NCBI GenBank assembly: GCA_002391625.1
Contig: DGFJ01000034.1
Span: 42,299-106,298 of the forward strand
Source: Ruminococcaceae bacterium UBA3903
Lineage (GTDB): Bacteria; Bacillota; Clostridia; Oscillospirales; Acutalibacteraceae
Direction of reading: 5' to 3'
Length of the DNA stretch: 64,000 nucleotides
Below the pieces are notes generated by a model. It worked only from the letters and a program-made list of their open reading frames with translations. It was not told the DNA's origin and ran no database searches. Position 1 is the first letter of the stretch, and the number at the start of each line of letters is the position of its first letter. Shown here in pieces: positions 33,942 to 43,223 of this stretch. The position numbers were made by a program, and so were the translations under genes.

Positions 33942-35111
33942 TTAAAAGGTTTCTCTGCAGGGATAATATTTTCTTCCTGTTATAGTTGATATTTTCACCT
34001 TTATGGTAACCATATTGTCATTACACTCACTGCTAATGCGTGTATCGTCTATTTTAGCTACGCCAGATGCCAAAACGCTAAAATAGCAGCCTGTTGATTT
34101 AGCGTCAAACTCTAGTGCTACCTTTTGGTTTGCTCGTATACAATTCATTTTATGTCCAAAGGACTTACTGTATAGATTAAATATTAAGTCGCCACAACGG
34201 CTTTTACCTATAAAGCACATAGGTACTATATATGGCTGTTGGTTTTCTGCTACACCTAAACGCACCGTCTTTACAATGGACAACAAATCCATAATCTCAC
34301 TATTGTTCATTTCTTGATAATCGCTAACATCTATATTACACCCTGCTTTGTCACACTTGGCAGACACGTTATCAACCGAGCCACACAGAGATTTACATAC
34401 CGTATCACATTTGCACGTCAGTTTTTTTAACATTCCCAACACAACATTACACGCCCTGTCGTTTGCCATATCCCTATATTTATAATACATTTGTGAGCTG
34501 TCGTTGTCACCGTAGTTAGAAACACCCTTTACATACACATATGGTATTTTATTCATATATGCCACTTGACCAATACATCCACATTCATTGTCAAAGCACT
34601 GAACATCAAAGGTCTTAAAGGTTTCCATAGATTGTTTATCGCTTGCCATAAACTTGTCGGCTGTACCATAATTAGCCGATGAGCCAGTATAGCTCAAGTC
34701 TGTGCAAACTGTTTTTGCAAGCTCTATCAGCCCTTCGTCAGCAAAGTACACAGCTTGACCTAATCCCGCAATTAATGGCACAGGATAACCAATAGGTGCA
34801 AAATCCACATCATATTCCAGTGATTTTTCAGATATAGCTATTTCGCCTATTATTAAACCGCTGGCAGACACACTGCCACAGTTACCAACACCTATAAATT
34901 TATCAACATTATATTTCCCAATTGCTAAACCAGCACCTATACCCATATTAACCTTGCCATAGCCAGGACTTATGAGAATAAAATCATCACAGCTGTTCCC
35001 CACCGTAGCACGACACAGCGTGACATCACCATATACCTCCTCTGACAGCACCTGCACCTTATCTATCAACGACTGCACCTGATTAAAATCTTCTATAAAT
35101 ACCCCTATCAT
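33942..35111 (-). CDS. Nucleoside phosphorylase/MTAN-like domain fused to flavin-binding split-barrel domain
   Basis: The 389-residue protein joins two domains. Residues 1-230 resemble 5'-methylthioadenosine/SAH nucleosidase: SPGYGKVNMGIGAGLA and FIGVGNCGSV in the ribose/purine pocket, then DNECGCIGQVAYMNKIPYVY, split, and VKGVSNYGD. E. coli MTAN has R-A-I-S-D at the last motif, with Asp197 as catalytic acid; here it is Asn. Residues about 265-389 match the pyridoxamine-phosphate-oxidase-like FMN-binding barrel (LSIVKTVRLGVAENQQPYIV, split; VALEFDAKSTGCYFSVLASG). A Cys-rich linker (235-262) separates them. Single-domain versions of each are common, the fusion is unusual. Whether the nucleosidase half is active is doubtful. 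Confidence 0.8.
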   Translation of the reverse strand: MIGVFIEDFNQVQSLIDKVQVLSEEVYGDVTLCRATVGNSCDDFILISPGYGKVNMGIGAGLAIGKYNVDKFIGVGNCGSVSASGLIIGEIAISEKSLEYDVDFAPIGYPVPLIAGLGQAVYFADEGLIELAKTVCTDLSYTGSSANYGTADKFMASDKQSMETFKTFDVQCFDNECGCIGQVAYMNKIPYVYVKGVSNYGDNDSSQMYYKYRDMANDRACNVVLGMLKKLTCKCDTVCKSLCGSVDNVSAKCDKAGCNIDVSDYQEMNNSEIMDLLSIVKTVRLGVAENQQPYIVPMCFIGKSRCGDLIFNLYSKSFGHKMNCIRANQKVALEFDAKSTGCYFSVLASGVAKIDDTRISSECNDNMVTIKVKISTITGRKYYPCRETF

Positions 35112-35281
35112 AAAATCCCACTTTCTAAATTAATTGTAGGCTTTTAATACCTATTAAACATAATATTCATTTAGCTTGTACTGCTCTACTATATTTTTGG
35201 GATTCTACGACAAATTTAAGATACATATTACCACCAACTATGAAAATAATTCTGGCTGATAACAGCCATGTATGACACCGC

Positions 35282-35317
35282 AAAAAGCTCCTACACGTTT
35301 AAATTCGTGTAGGAGCT
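35282..35317 (-). terminator. Terminator of pyk
   Basis: AGCTCCTACACG (35286-35297) pairs perfectly with CGTGTAGGAGCT (35306-35317); on the minus strand TTTTTG follows. Confidence 0.9.
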
Positions 35318-35341
35318 ACCATTTAGTTATCCATTATATGC

Positions 35342-37108
35342 TTATTCGTTAGCCTCTGGTGTTTTACTATGAGCGCTGAAAACAATGCCCCTAGCGCCAT
35401 CTAGTTTTACCATTGTGCCATCTCTCAACAATTTTGTGGCGTTTTTAGCACCAATAATAATAGGCTTATCCAAAGCTAAGGCTACCACTGCGGCATGGCT
35501 GTTAAGTCCGCCCTGTTCGGTAATTATTCCACTGGCCATTTTCATTAAAGGTAAAATGCCGTTGCTGGTTTTTGGTATAACTAAAATATCGCCATTTTTA
35601 AAATTTTCCTGTGCCTCCTCCTCTGTGCTGCACACACACAGGTGACCGCAAACTCCACGGCTTGTCACGGCTGTACCAGCTACCAGTACGTCACCAACCA
35701 GATGAACCTTTAGCATATTAGTAGTACCAGACACTCCCAATGGAATGCCCGCTGTAATTACTGCTAAATCTCCGCTTTTTACAAGCTTATTTTTCTCAGC
35801 AACCTGTACAACATGTTCAAATAAATCGTCGGTGTTGTCCTTTTCTTCAATAATTATTGGTATAACACCCCATGACAGATTCATCTGACGCTGTACCTTT
35901 TCTTCAGTTGTACCGCTGATAATAGGGCAATACGGTCTGAACTTAGAAATCATTCTAGCTGTTTGACCGGTTTTAGAAACTGTCATAATGGCTACTGCAC
36001 CTAAGTCATGTGCTGTGGTGCAGGTAGCATGAGAAATGGCTGATGTTACGTCGGGACGCTCTGGAATATCCCTTTTACGGAATTTTTCCTTATAATCAAT
36101 ATCGTTCTCTGTGCATACAGCTATGGCAGCCATAGTTCTTAAGGATTCCACGGGATATGCACCCGCAGCTGTTTCACCACTAAGCATAATAGCACTTGTA
36201 CCATCGTAAATAGCATTAGCAACATCTGTTGTTTCTGCTCTGGTAGGACGTGGATTTTTTATCATGGAGTCCAGCATTTGTGTAGCTGTAATAACCTGTT
36301 TACCAGCTGTATATGCCTTACTAATAAGTTTTTTCTGAATCATAGGAATTTCTTCCATTGGCACTTCTACGCCCAAATCGCCACGGGCAACCATAATACC
36401 GTCAGAAACTCTTATAATATCATCAATATTTTCAACACCCTGACCATTTTCAATTTTTGCTATAATTCTAATATCATTGCATTTGTTTTTTTCCAGCTCA
36501 TGACGCAGATGAATAATATCATCATGATTACGGGTAAATGATGCTGCTATAAAATCAAAGTTTTCTTTTACACCGAAGGCTATGTCCTGCTTATCCTTAT
36601 CACTAATAAAAGGCAGCGATAAGTCTACGCCAGGTACGTTTATACCCTTATGAGATGCTATAACACCCTCGTTTAACACCTTGCATACAACATCTGTTAG
36701 GGTCTTATCTATAACCTCCATCTCTATTAAACCGTCATCTACTAAGATTTTATCACCACGGTCAATATCATTTGGCAAGCCCTTAAATGTGATAGAGCAC
36801 TTGTTTTTATCACCATCATATTCCTTTGTTGTAAATGTAAAGGTTTGACCAATATTTAAAACTTCGCTTCCGTTTTTAAAATTAGCTGTCCTTATTTCCG
36901 GTCCCTTTGTATCCAGCAGAATTGCAACAGGCTTATTAAGCTCTTTTCTTAACCTTTTTACAACGTCGGCTCTCCTTTTATGCTCCTCATGTGTACCATG
37001 GGACATATTCATTCTAGCAACGTCCATTCCGTTTTCTATCAGCTGTCTTAAAATTTTCTCATCATCAGTAGCAGGGCCTAATGTACATATTATTTTTGTT
37101 TTTCTCAC
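35342..37108 (-). CDS. pyk: Pyruvate kinase with C-terminal PEP-utilising-enzyme-like domain
   Basis: The 588-residue enzyme has MRKTKIICTLGPA at the start, the barrel motifs ARMNMSHG, ILLDTKGPEIRT, IAKIENGQGVEN, the active-site Lys region and MVARGDLGVEVP, and TRAETTDVANAIYDG. Beyond residue about 475 an extra domain follows with EQGGLNSHAAVVALALDKP, split, the swivelling His-type domain also present in Bacillus and Geobacillus Pyk. It converts PEP and ADP to pyruvate and ATP. The start is taken as GTG at 37108 (AAGGAG 9 bases upstream); a TTG at 37117 abuts the ribosome binding site. It has its own promoter and terminator. Confidence 0.96.
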   Translation of the reverse strand: MRKTKIICTLGPATDDEKILRQLIENGMDVARMNMSHGTHEEHKRRADVVKRLRKELNKPVAILLDTKGPEIRTANFKNGSEVLNIGQTFTFTTKEYDGDKNKCSITFKGLPNDIDRGDKILVDDGLIEMEVIDKTLTDVVCKVLNEGVIASHKGINVPGVDLSLPFISDKDKQDIAFGVKENFDFIAASFTRNHDDIIHLRHELEKNKCNDIRIIAKIENGQGVENIDDIIRVSDGIMVARGDLGVEVPMEEIPMIQKKLISKAYTAGKQVITATQMLDSMIKNPRPTRAETTDVANAIYDGTSAIMLSGETAAGAYPVESLRTMAAIAVCTENDIDYKEKFRKRDIPERPDVTSAISHATCTTAHDLGAVAIMTVSKTGQTARMISKFRPYCPIISGTTEEKVQRQMNLSWGVIPIIIEEKDNTDDLFEHVVQVAEKNKLVKSGDLAVITAGIPLGVSGTTNMLKVHLVGDVLVAGTAVTSRGVCGHLCVCSTEEEAQENFKNGDILVIPKTSNGILPLMKMASGIITEQGGLNSHAAVVALALDKPIIIGAKNATKLLRDGTMVKLDGARGIVFSAHSKTPEANE

Positions 37109-37162
37109 AAAAATCAACTCCTTGGCTTTGGTAAAAAATATTTATCTCGCTATTTACTGCTC

Positions 37163-37191
37163 ATTATACAACTTTGATAAAAAAATAACAA
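37163..37191 (-). promoter_or_regulatory. Promoter of pyk
   Basis: On the minus strand TTGTTA (37191-37186), 17-base spacer, TATAAT (37168-37163), about 55 bases upstream of the start codon. Confidence 0.8.
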
Positions 37192-37200
37192 GATAATAAA

Positions 37201-37229
37201 TTGAAAACATTGTAAAAAGGTGGTATAAT
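37201..37229 (+). promoter_or_regulatory. Distal promoter P1 toward rpmE
   Basis: TTGAAA (37201-37206), 17-base spacer, TATAAT (37224-37229). It is back to back with the pyk promoter, only 9 bases apart, 212 bases ahead of rpmE. Confidence 0.65.
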
Positions 37230-37371
37230 AATTGTAAATTTTGAAGCTGTTATATATTTCCACTACCACACTTTAACGGTTAATACGGTCTATCCTTGTC
37301 TTATTTATATTATTTCTTTCTATAAAATTGATAAAAATACATTTACAGACAAATTTAATTGCAATGTGGTC

Positions 37372-37400
37372 TTGCATTTTTAAAACAAGTATGGTAAAAT
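37372..37400 (+). promoter_or_regulatory. Proximal promoter P2 of rpmE
   Basis: TTGCAT (37372-37377), 17-base spacer, TAAAAT (37395-37400), 41 bases ahead of the rpmE start. The stretch between P1 and P2 shows no further structure. Confidence 0.75.
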
Positions 37401-37441
37401 TCTAATGTTACTACGGTTTCAGCGAAAGAGGTGAAAGAATA

Positions 37442-37654
37442 ATGAGAGAGAACATTCATCCAAATTATGAGCAGACTACTATTACATGTGCTTGTGGCAA
37501 TGTAATTAACACTGGCTCTACAAAGAAGGATATCCGCGTTGAAATTTGCTCCAAATGCCACCCATTCTTTACAGGCAAGCAGAAGCTCGTTGATACCGGT
37601 GGTCGTGTAGACAGATTTAAAAAGCGTTTTGGTATGAAAGATAGCAACAAGTAA
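37442..37654 (+). CDS. rpmE: 50S ribosomal protein L31 (zinc-binding type)
   Basis: The 70-residue protein begins MRENIHPNYEQTTITC and has the C+ type cysteines C-A-C (16, 18) and C-S-K-C (36, 39) that hold zinc, followed by HPFFTGKQKLVDTGGRVDRF. AGAGGTG precedes the ATG. L31 binds the large subunit and bridges to the 30S head. Monocistronic with two promoters and a terminator. Confidence 0.97.
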   Translation: MRENIHPNYEQTTITCACGNVINTGSTKKDIRVEICSKCHPFFTGKQKLVDTGGRVDRFKKRFGMKDSNK

Positions 37655-37679
37655 GATAATATTGTAACTGTTCAGAAAA

Positions 37680-37708
37680 GCGGCACATAGTTTATGTGTC
37701 GCTTATTT
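37680..37708 (+). terminator. Terminator of rpmE
   Basis: GCGGCACATA (37680-37689) pairs with TATGTGTCGC (37693-37702), one G-T pair, then TTATTTTG. Confidence 0.8.
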
Positions 37709-37739
37709 TGTTTATATAGTGAAATGAGGTTTTTCTGTA

Positions 37740-38366
37740 ATGGATTGTTACAAAACTGTACAACGTGAAGCTGTGGACGAATTTATAGAAAAGCGTTCAC
37801 GTTTTATAGGCTACTGTAAGCCTGTTACTACTGAAGCTGAAGCCTTAGCCTTTATTAATGAAAAAAAGACTAAGCATTGGGATGCCAAACACAACGTATA
37901 TGCCTATATCCTACGGGATGGGCAAATAAAGCGGTACAGTGATGATGGTGAGCCACAGGGTACAGCTGGTGTACCCACCTTGGAGGTTCTGCAAAAAAGC
38001 GGTATAACCGATGTTGTGGTGGTGGTTACACGCTACTTTGGGGGTGTACTGTTAGGTGCTGGTGGTTTGGTACGAGCATACTCTCACGGTGCAAAAATCG
38101 CAATAGAGGCCGCTGAAATAATTACCATGGAACAGTCATATCTATGCTTGTTAAGCTGTGATTACAACCAATACGGTAAAGTGTCCGCCCTTATACCTCA
38201 ATGTGACGGCGTTATTGATGATACTGTATTTCAGGATAATGTAACCGTGAAATTTCATATTGCCGTGGATAAATTCAAACATTTTATAAAGCTTCTGGCT
38301 GATGCTACCTGCGGTGATATAGAGCCAGAAATATTAGGAAAACAATATTTTTCAAATGAAAGCTAA
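37740..38366 (+). CDS. yigZ: YigZ/IMPACT family protein
   Basis: The 208-residue protein has the UPF0029 N-terminal domain: FIEKRSRFIGYCKPV, the segment HNVYAYILRDGQIKRYSDDGEPQ (split) and GTAGVPTLEVLQ, then VVVVTRYFGGVLLGAGGLVRAY. The smaller C-terminal domain (about 140-208) resembles an EF-G domain V/DUF1949 fold. Bacterial YigZ proteins have an uncertain role, perhaps RNA or nucleotide binding. GAGG lies before the ATG. Confidence 0.92.
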   Translation: MDCYKTVQREAVDEFIEKRSRFIGYCKPVTTEAEALAFINEKKTKHWDAKHNVYAYILRDGQIKRYSDDGEPQGTAGVPTLEVLQKSGITDVVVVVTRYFGGVLLGAGGLVRAYSHGAKIAIEAAEIITMEQSYLCLLSCDYNQYGKVSALIPQCDGVIDDTVFQDNVTVKFHIAVDKFKHFIKLLADATCGDIEPEILGKQYFSNES

Positions 38367-38517
38367 TTCTATTTGTTTTTTCTGTTTTTATGCTTATTCT
38401 AAAATTTTATCCAGAAAATAAAGGAATATAATAATTTCTGTCGTATATCATATTAGAGAGTTTTTCACAATCGTAGGATATCCTATAATGTTGTATATTA
38501 AGTCTGGAGGTTATGCA

Positions 38518-39537
38518 ATGCTTGTACGTGAACGCACACAAATGTGGGAGAGCATGATGCTGTCACCCTATGCAGCATTATCTAAAAATACAAAGGGCAG
38601 ACAATATCCAGATGATGAATGTGATCTGCGTACCTGTTATCAGCGTGACAGAGATAGAATAACTCATAGCAAATCTTTTAGGCGATTAAAACACAAGACA
38701 CAGGTTTTTTTATCACCTGAGGGGGACCATTACCGAACACGGCTGACTCACACGCTGGAGGTATCCCAAATAGCACGAACAATAGCCAGAGCCTTGGCAC
38801 TGAACGAGGACTTAACAGAAGCTATTGCACTGGGTCACGACCTTGGGCATACCCCCTTTGGTCATGCAGGTGAACGTGCATTAGATAAAATAGCCAGCTG
38901 TGGTTTTCGACATTATGAGCAAAGTGTACGTGTTGTTGATAAGCTGGAAAAGGAAGGCAACGGGTTAAATCTTACATATGAAGTACGAAACGGAATTTTA
39001 TGCCATACTAAGGGTACTCAAGCTGATACCTTAGAAGGTCAAGTCGTACGTATAGCTGACAGGATAGCCTATATTAATCACGATATTGATGATGCCATCC
39101 GTGGTGGTGTTATCTCTGAAAAGGATATTCCTTCACAGCTTACTAATATATTAGGAAACAAAACCAGTCAGCGTATTAACACCCTTGTGTTATCACTTGT
39201 TAAAAATAGCGATGACGGTGTCCTGCTAATGGACAACGATGTGCAGCAGGCTTTCGATACACTTCATCAATATATGTTTGACACAGTATATAAAAATCCC
39301 TACGCAAAGTCAGAGGAAAGGAAAATCCCTGACCTAGTAGCTAAGCTGTTTAATTACTTCATGTCCCACAGCGAAATGCTTGACCCCACCTTACAGCAAA
39401 TTGTAAAAACAGAAGGTTGTGAACGTGGTGTATGTGACTATATAGCTGGTATGTCAGACCAATATGCCATACACCTGTATCAAAATTTATTTATCCCAAA
39501 GAATTGGCAAAAGGAAGAAAAGGATAACCTATATTAG
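38518..39537 (+). CDS. dgt: dGTP triphosphohydrolase, HD superfamily
   Basis: The 339-residue protein has the Dgt N-terminal signature (RDRITHSKSFRRLKHKTQVF, split; HYRTRLTHTLEVSQIARTIA) and the HD motif ALGHDLGHTPFGHAGE. Dgt hydrolyses dGTP (and other dNTPs) to the nucleoside and triphosphate. The ATG at 38518 is chosen since TGGAGG lies 7 bases upstream; the ATG at 38488 has no such site. dnaG follows about 100 bases later, a common Firmicute order dgt-dnaG-rpoD. Confidence 0.94.
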   Translation: MLVRERTQMWESMMLSPYAALSKNTKGRQYPDDECDLRTCYQRDRDRITHSKSFRRLKHKTQVFLSPEGDHYRTRLTHTLEVSQIARTIARALALNEDLTEAIALGHDLGHTPFGHAGERALDKIASCGFRHYEQSVRVVDKLEKEGNGLNLTYEVRNGILCHTKGTQADTLEGQVVRIADRIAYINHDIDDAIRGGVISEKDIPSQLTNILGNKTSQRINTLVLSLVKNSDDGVLLMDNDVQQAFDTLHQYMFDTVYKNPYAKSEERKIPDLVAKLFNYFMSHSEMLDPTLQQIVKTEGCERGVCDYIAGMSDQYAIHLYQNLFIPKNWQKEEKDNLY

Positions 39538-39639
39538 GCGGTATCTGTAAACAAATAATATGACGAATTTTTTTAAATACTATGAAGTTAAGATTTTCTC
39601 ATATTAAGTAATTATCTAACAATGAAGGGCGGTGATTTT

Positions 39640-41406
39640 TTGCCATTACCAGAAAGCTTTATGCAGGACCTAAAGCTAAAATCAGATATTGTAGATGTTG
39701 TAGCATCATACGTTAACCTAAAACATAAAGGTAGAAACCTTGTGGGGTTATGCCCCTTTCATGGTGAAAAAACTCCATCATTTTATCTGTATCCAGAAAA
39801 TGGCTCGTTTTTCTGCTTTGGCTGCGGTTCTGGGGGAGATGTTATAACCTTCATACGCAAAATAGAAAATTTGGACTATATAGAGGCAGTAAAATTTTTA
39901 GCCCAACGTGCTGGAATGCATATGCCTGAGAACTCATATGATGAGGGTATGGGTCGTCTGCGTGGAAAAATATACGAAGCAAACCGTGAGGCAGCACGAT
40001 ATTTTCATAAACAGCTGTACTCTCTTAATGGTAAAAACGCTCTGACATATTTTCACAACAGAGGGTTAACAGACCGAACAATAAAGCATTTTGGTTTGGG
40101 GTACTCCTTAGATTCTCGCTTTTCCCTTACTAATCACTTAAGGGAAAAAGGTTTTACAGATAACGAGATAATTCAAGCCAATCTAGGCTTTAAATCCAAA
40201 AATGGTGCAACCATTGATAGATTTTTCAACAGGGTTATGTTCCCTATTATTGATTTGCGTGGCAATGTGATTGCCTTTGGCGGTCGTATTATGAGTGACG
40301 AAAAGCCAAAATATTTAAACACATCAGACACCTTGGTGTTTAAAAAAAGTACCAACCTTTTTGCTTTAAACATGGCAAAAAACAGTGGTAAACGACAGCT
40401 GATACTGGCAGAGGGCTATATGGATGTTATCGCCCTTCACCAAGCTGGTTTTACCAATGCTGTTGCTACATTAGGCACAGCATTAACCCCACAACAGGCT
40501 ACCCTTATGAAACGCTACGCTGATGAGGTGGTTATTTCCTATGACTCTGACGAAGCTGGTAAAAAGGCTGCCTCTCGTGGAATATCATTGCTGCGAAACG
40601 CCGGTGTACTTATAAAGGTACTAACCATACCAGATGCTAAGGACCCTGACGAATTTATTAAATCTCATAAGGACAGCGGTCCTGCTAGATTTAAACAGCT
40701 TATAGAAGCTAGCGGTAATGATATAGACTACCGCCTGCAATGCATTAAGCTACAGCATGACCTAACACAATCTGAGGGAAAGGTGGCATATCTATCGGAA
40801 GCGGCTAAGCTGCTGGCTACCCTGTACAACTCCATAGAACAGGAAATATATGCTGGTAAGCTAAGCGATGAAATAGGAGTACAGAAGGAAACTATAATGG
40901 CACAGGTACACCGTTTAGCTAAACGCAGTAAAGCAGAACGTGAAACAAAGGATTTTCGTGCTATGCAAACCGAGCTGTCCGCTAGAAATGACAAGATAAA
41001 TCCACAAAAGGCCAACAACCTGCGATGTGCCAGAGCCGAGGAAGCACTAATAGCGTATCTTATGAATAACCCCGATATGGCATTAATGGCAGTAAACCAG
41101 CTACCCTGTGAAAAAATGATTACTGATTTTAATAAACGTGTATATAAAGCTGTTACAGATAGGGAGCTTTCTGGACATTCTGCACAGCTAATAGATATTT
41201 CAGAGGGCTTTTCCCCTGATGAAATAAGTAAAATTGCAGGGATAATTTCCAAATATTCCACAGACCTATCTACAGCAGATGTTGCTCAGGAATACATAAA
41301 TGTTATTTTAGCAGAGAATGATAAGATAAGCGTGGAGCAGGCTGTTACAGCCACTAACGAGGATATTACAAAGTATTTAAACAACCTAAAAAAGAATAAG
41401 CAGTGA
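39640..41406 (+). CDS. dnaG: DNA primase DnaG
   Basis: The 588-residue primase has the N-terminal CHC2 zinc finger (CPFHGEKTPSF then FFCFGCGSGGDV, about 35-62), the primase core with GGRIMSDEKPKYLNTSDT, and the TOPRIM motif LAEGYMDVIALHQAG and SYDSDEAGKKA near 255-310. The C-terminal part (about 430-588) binds DnaB helicase. It makes RNA primers for replication. TTG at 39640 is preferred: GGGCGGTG lies 7 bases ahead and the protein then starts PLPESFMQDL like other DnaG; the ATG at 39622 has no ribosome binding site. rpoD follows 83 bases later. Confidence 0.95.
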   Translation: MPLPESFMQDLKLKSDIVDVVASYVNLKHKGRNLVGLCPFHGEKTPSFYLYPENGSFFCFGCGSGGDVITFIRKIENLDYIEAVKFLAQRAGMHMPENSYDEGMGRLRGKIYEANREAARYFHKQLYSLNGKNALTYFHNRGLTDRTIKHFGLGYSLDSRFSLTNHLREKGFTDNEIIQANLGFKSKNGATIDRFFNRVMFPIIDLRGNVIAFGGRIMSDEKPKYLNTSDTLVFKKSTNLFALNMAKNSGKRQLILAEGYMDVIALHQAGFTNAVATLGTALTPQQATLMKRYADEVVISYDSDEAGKKAASRGISLLRNAGVLIKVLTIPDAKDPDEFIKSHKDSGPARFKQLIEASGNDIDYRLQCIKLQHDLTQSEGKVAYLSEAAKLLATLYNSIEQEIYAGKLSDEIGVQKETIMAQVHRLAKRSKAERETKDFRAMQTELSARNDKINPQKANNLRCARAEEALIAYLMNNPDMALMAVNQLPCEKMITDFNKRVYKAVTDRELSGHSAQLIDISEGFSPDEISKIAGIISKYSTDLSTADVAQEYINVILAENDKISVEQAVTATNEDITKYLNNLKKNKQ

Positions 41407-41489
41407 TGCACTTAGATATAATCTAAAAACTCACAATAAGCTTATTCGTTCACATATATGATTAGTCAAAGGAAAGGAATGGGTATAAT

Positions 41490-42599
41490 ATGGCAATTAT
41501 TGCACAGCCCGACAAAAAGACAGTTATTAAGGAATTAACAGAGTTAGGAAAATCTAAAGGAAAGCTAAGTACAAAAGAAATTTTAGATGCAATAGGTGAG
41601 ATAGACTTTGACCCTGAGGCTCTGGAAAAATTTTACGATTCTTTAGAATCAATGGGAATAGAAATTGTAGATGACATTGAGGATTTTGACGATTTACCTA
41701 TTGTAGATATTGCTACTCAGGCACCTACATCTGGCACAACAGTTGTGGAGGAAGCACCATCTGATAGTATTACTATTGACGATCCTGTAAAGGTTTATTT
41801 GAAAGAAATCGGACGAGTTCCACTGCTTACATCAGAGGAAGAAATTGATTTAGCTATCCGTATTGCAAAGGGTGATGTAGCGGCTAAAAAACGTCTTTCA
41901 GAGGCTAACCTGCGTTTGGTTGTCAGCATTGCTAAAAGATATTTAGGCAGAGGTATGCAGTTTTTAGACCTTATTCAGGAGGGTAACCTAGGTCTTATTA
42001 AAGCTGTTGAAAAATTTGACTATACAAAAGGATTTAAATTTTCCACATATGCTACATGGTGGATTAGACAAGCTATTACTCGTGCCATTGCTGACCAAGC
42101 CAGAACTATCCGTATTCCTGTTCATATGGTAGAAACTATTAATAAGGTTAAAAAGGTTTCCAGCCAGCTGCTGCATACAAATGGTCACGAGCCTACAGCA
42201 GAGGAAATTTCAGAAGAGCTGGATATGCCTGTAGATAAGGTTAGAGAAATCATGAGGGTTGCACAAGAGCCTGTATCTTTGGAAACACCAATTGGTGAAG
42301 AGGAGGACAGCCATCTAGGTGACTTTATCCCTGATGATGATGCACCTGCACCAGCAGACGCAGCCTCCCATACAATGCTAAAGGAACAGCTGTCACAGGT
42401 TTTAGACACCCTAACCCCTAGGGAAGAAAAGGTACTAATGCTGCGTTTCGGTTTAGGTGACGGACGTTCCCGCACACTAGAGGAGGTTGGCAAGGAATTT
42501 AACGTTACCCGTGAACGTATTAGACAGATAGAAGCTAAAGCATTAAGAAAGCTTAGACACCCAAGCCGCAGCAAAAAGCTAAAAGACTTTTTAGATTAA
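41490..42599 (+). CDS. rpoD: Primary RNA polymerase sigma factor (sigma-70/sigma-A)
   Basis: The 369-residue protein is the size of Firmicute sigma-A. Region 1.1 is short and acidic; region 1.2/2 is full (DPVKVYLKEIGRVPLLTSEEE split; NLRLVVSIAKRYLGRGMQFLDLIQEGN split; TYATWWIRQAITRAIADQ), region 3 and region 4 follow, the last with GKEFNVTRERIRQIEAKALRKLRHPSR, split. GAAAGGAATGGG precedes the ATG. It directs RNA polymerase to the -10/-35 promoters seen in this window. Operon dnaG-rpoD-zincin-like gene. Confidence 0.98.
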   Translation: MAIIAQPDKKTVIKELTELGKSKGKLSTKEILDAIGEIDFDPEALEKFYDSLESMGIEIVDDIEDFDDLPIVDIATQAPTSGTTVVEEAPSDSITIDDPVKVYLKEIGRVPLLTSEEEIDLAIRIAKGDVAAKKRLSEANLRLVVSIAKRYLGRGMQFLDLIQEGNLGLIKAVEKFDYTKGFKFSTYATWWIRQAITRAIADQARTIRIPVHMVETINKVKKVSSQLLHTNGHEPTAEEISEELDMPVDKVREIMRVAQEPVSLETPIGEEEDSHLGDFIPDDDAPAPADAASHTMLKEQLSQVLDTLTPREEKVLMLRFGLGDGRSRTLEEVGKEFNVTRERIRQIEAKALRKLRHPSRSKKLKDFLD

Positions 42600-42627
42600 T
42601 AATCATATACTTTAGGTGGTGCTTTTA

Positions 42628-43047
42628 ATGTATACAATGGACGAAACTAACGACATACTGGATGAAATTGCAGATGCCATGCCAACCGATCTTTATAGGG
42701 AGCTAAGCGGTGGTATAATACTGTTGCCTCAGGCAAAAATTCACCCACAGGCTGTTGCTAACGATTTGTATATTTTAGGTGAATATTGCAGAAGCTCAAT
42801 AGGCAGCTGTATAAAGCTGTACTATGGCTCTTTCCACAAGCTGTACGATTACTTGCCCTATGAACAATATCGTGAACAGCTGCGAAAGGTTCTGGCTCAT
42901 GAACTGCGACACCACAACGAAACTCTGGCTGGCTGTGAAGATTTACTGGTATATGACCACAATCAAATATCCACATATTTGCAGACAAAGGAAAGAGAAA
43001 AACAAAACGCCATAAAGCGTGAGCAAATGCTGAATCAGCAAGGGTAA
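42628..43047 (+). CDS. Zincin-like metallopeptidase family protein (DUF1025-type)
   Basis: The 139-residue protein has the motif VLAHELRHHNETLAG, an H-E-x-x-H zinc site near residue 92, and IADAMPTDLYRELSGGIILLP at the N-terminus (split), matching small metallopeptidase-like proteins of the DUF1025 group. Catalysis has not been shown for most. The ATG at 42628 has AGGTGG 8 bases upstream; the longer frame starts with GTG inside that site. Last gene of the dnaG-rpoD run, 28 bases after rpoD, followed by a strong terminator. Confidence 0.8.
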   Translation: MYTMDETNDILDEIADAMPTDLYRELSGGIILLPQAKIHPQAVANDLYILGEYCRSSIGSCIKLYYGSFHKLYDYLPYEQYREQLRKVLAHELRHHNETLAGCEDLLVYDHNQISTYLQTKEREKQNAIKREQMLNQQG

Positions 43048-43076
43048 TTTACAGTTACTCTACATACTAATATGCG

Positions 43077-43108
43077 AAAAAGGCAGCCTATTAATAGGCT
43101 GCCTTTTT
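43077..43108 (+). terminator. Terminator of the dnaG-rpoD operon
   Basis: AAGGCAGCCTAT (43080-43091) and ATAGGCTGCCTT pair almost without loop; TTTTTCTT follows. Confidence 0.9.
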
Positions 43109-43118
43109 CTTAGAACAT

Positions 43119-43177
43119 TTATCATATTGTAAACACCTGACGAAAAAGATGCAGAAGTCTTTGGGTGAGATTATGCT
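43119..43177. repeat. Direct repeat R1 (59 bp)
   Basis: This stretch matches 43636-43694 in 56 of 59 positions, same orientation, starting TTATCATATTGTAAACACCT. It lies just after the dnaG-rpoD terminator. The two copies bracket the gene at 43224-43568. Confidence 0.9.
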
Positions 43178-43223
43178 CATACAATGTACTCTGGAAACAG
43201 GAATTTATTAAAAACATCGGTAA

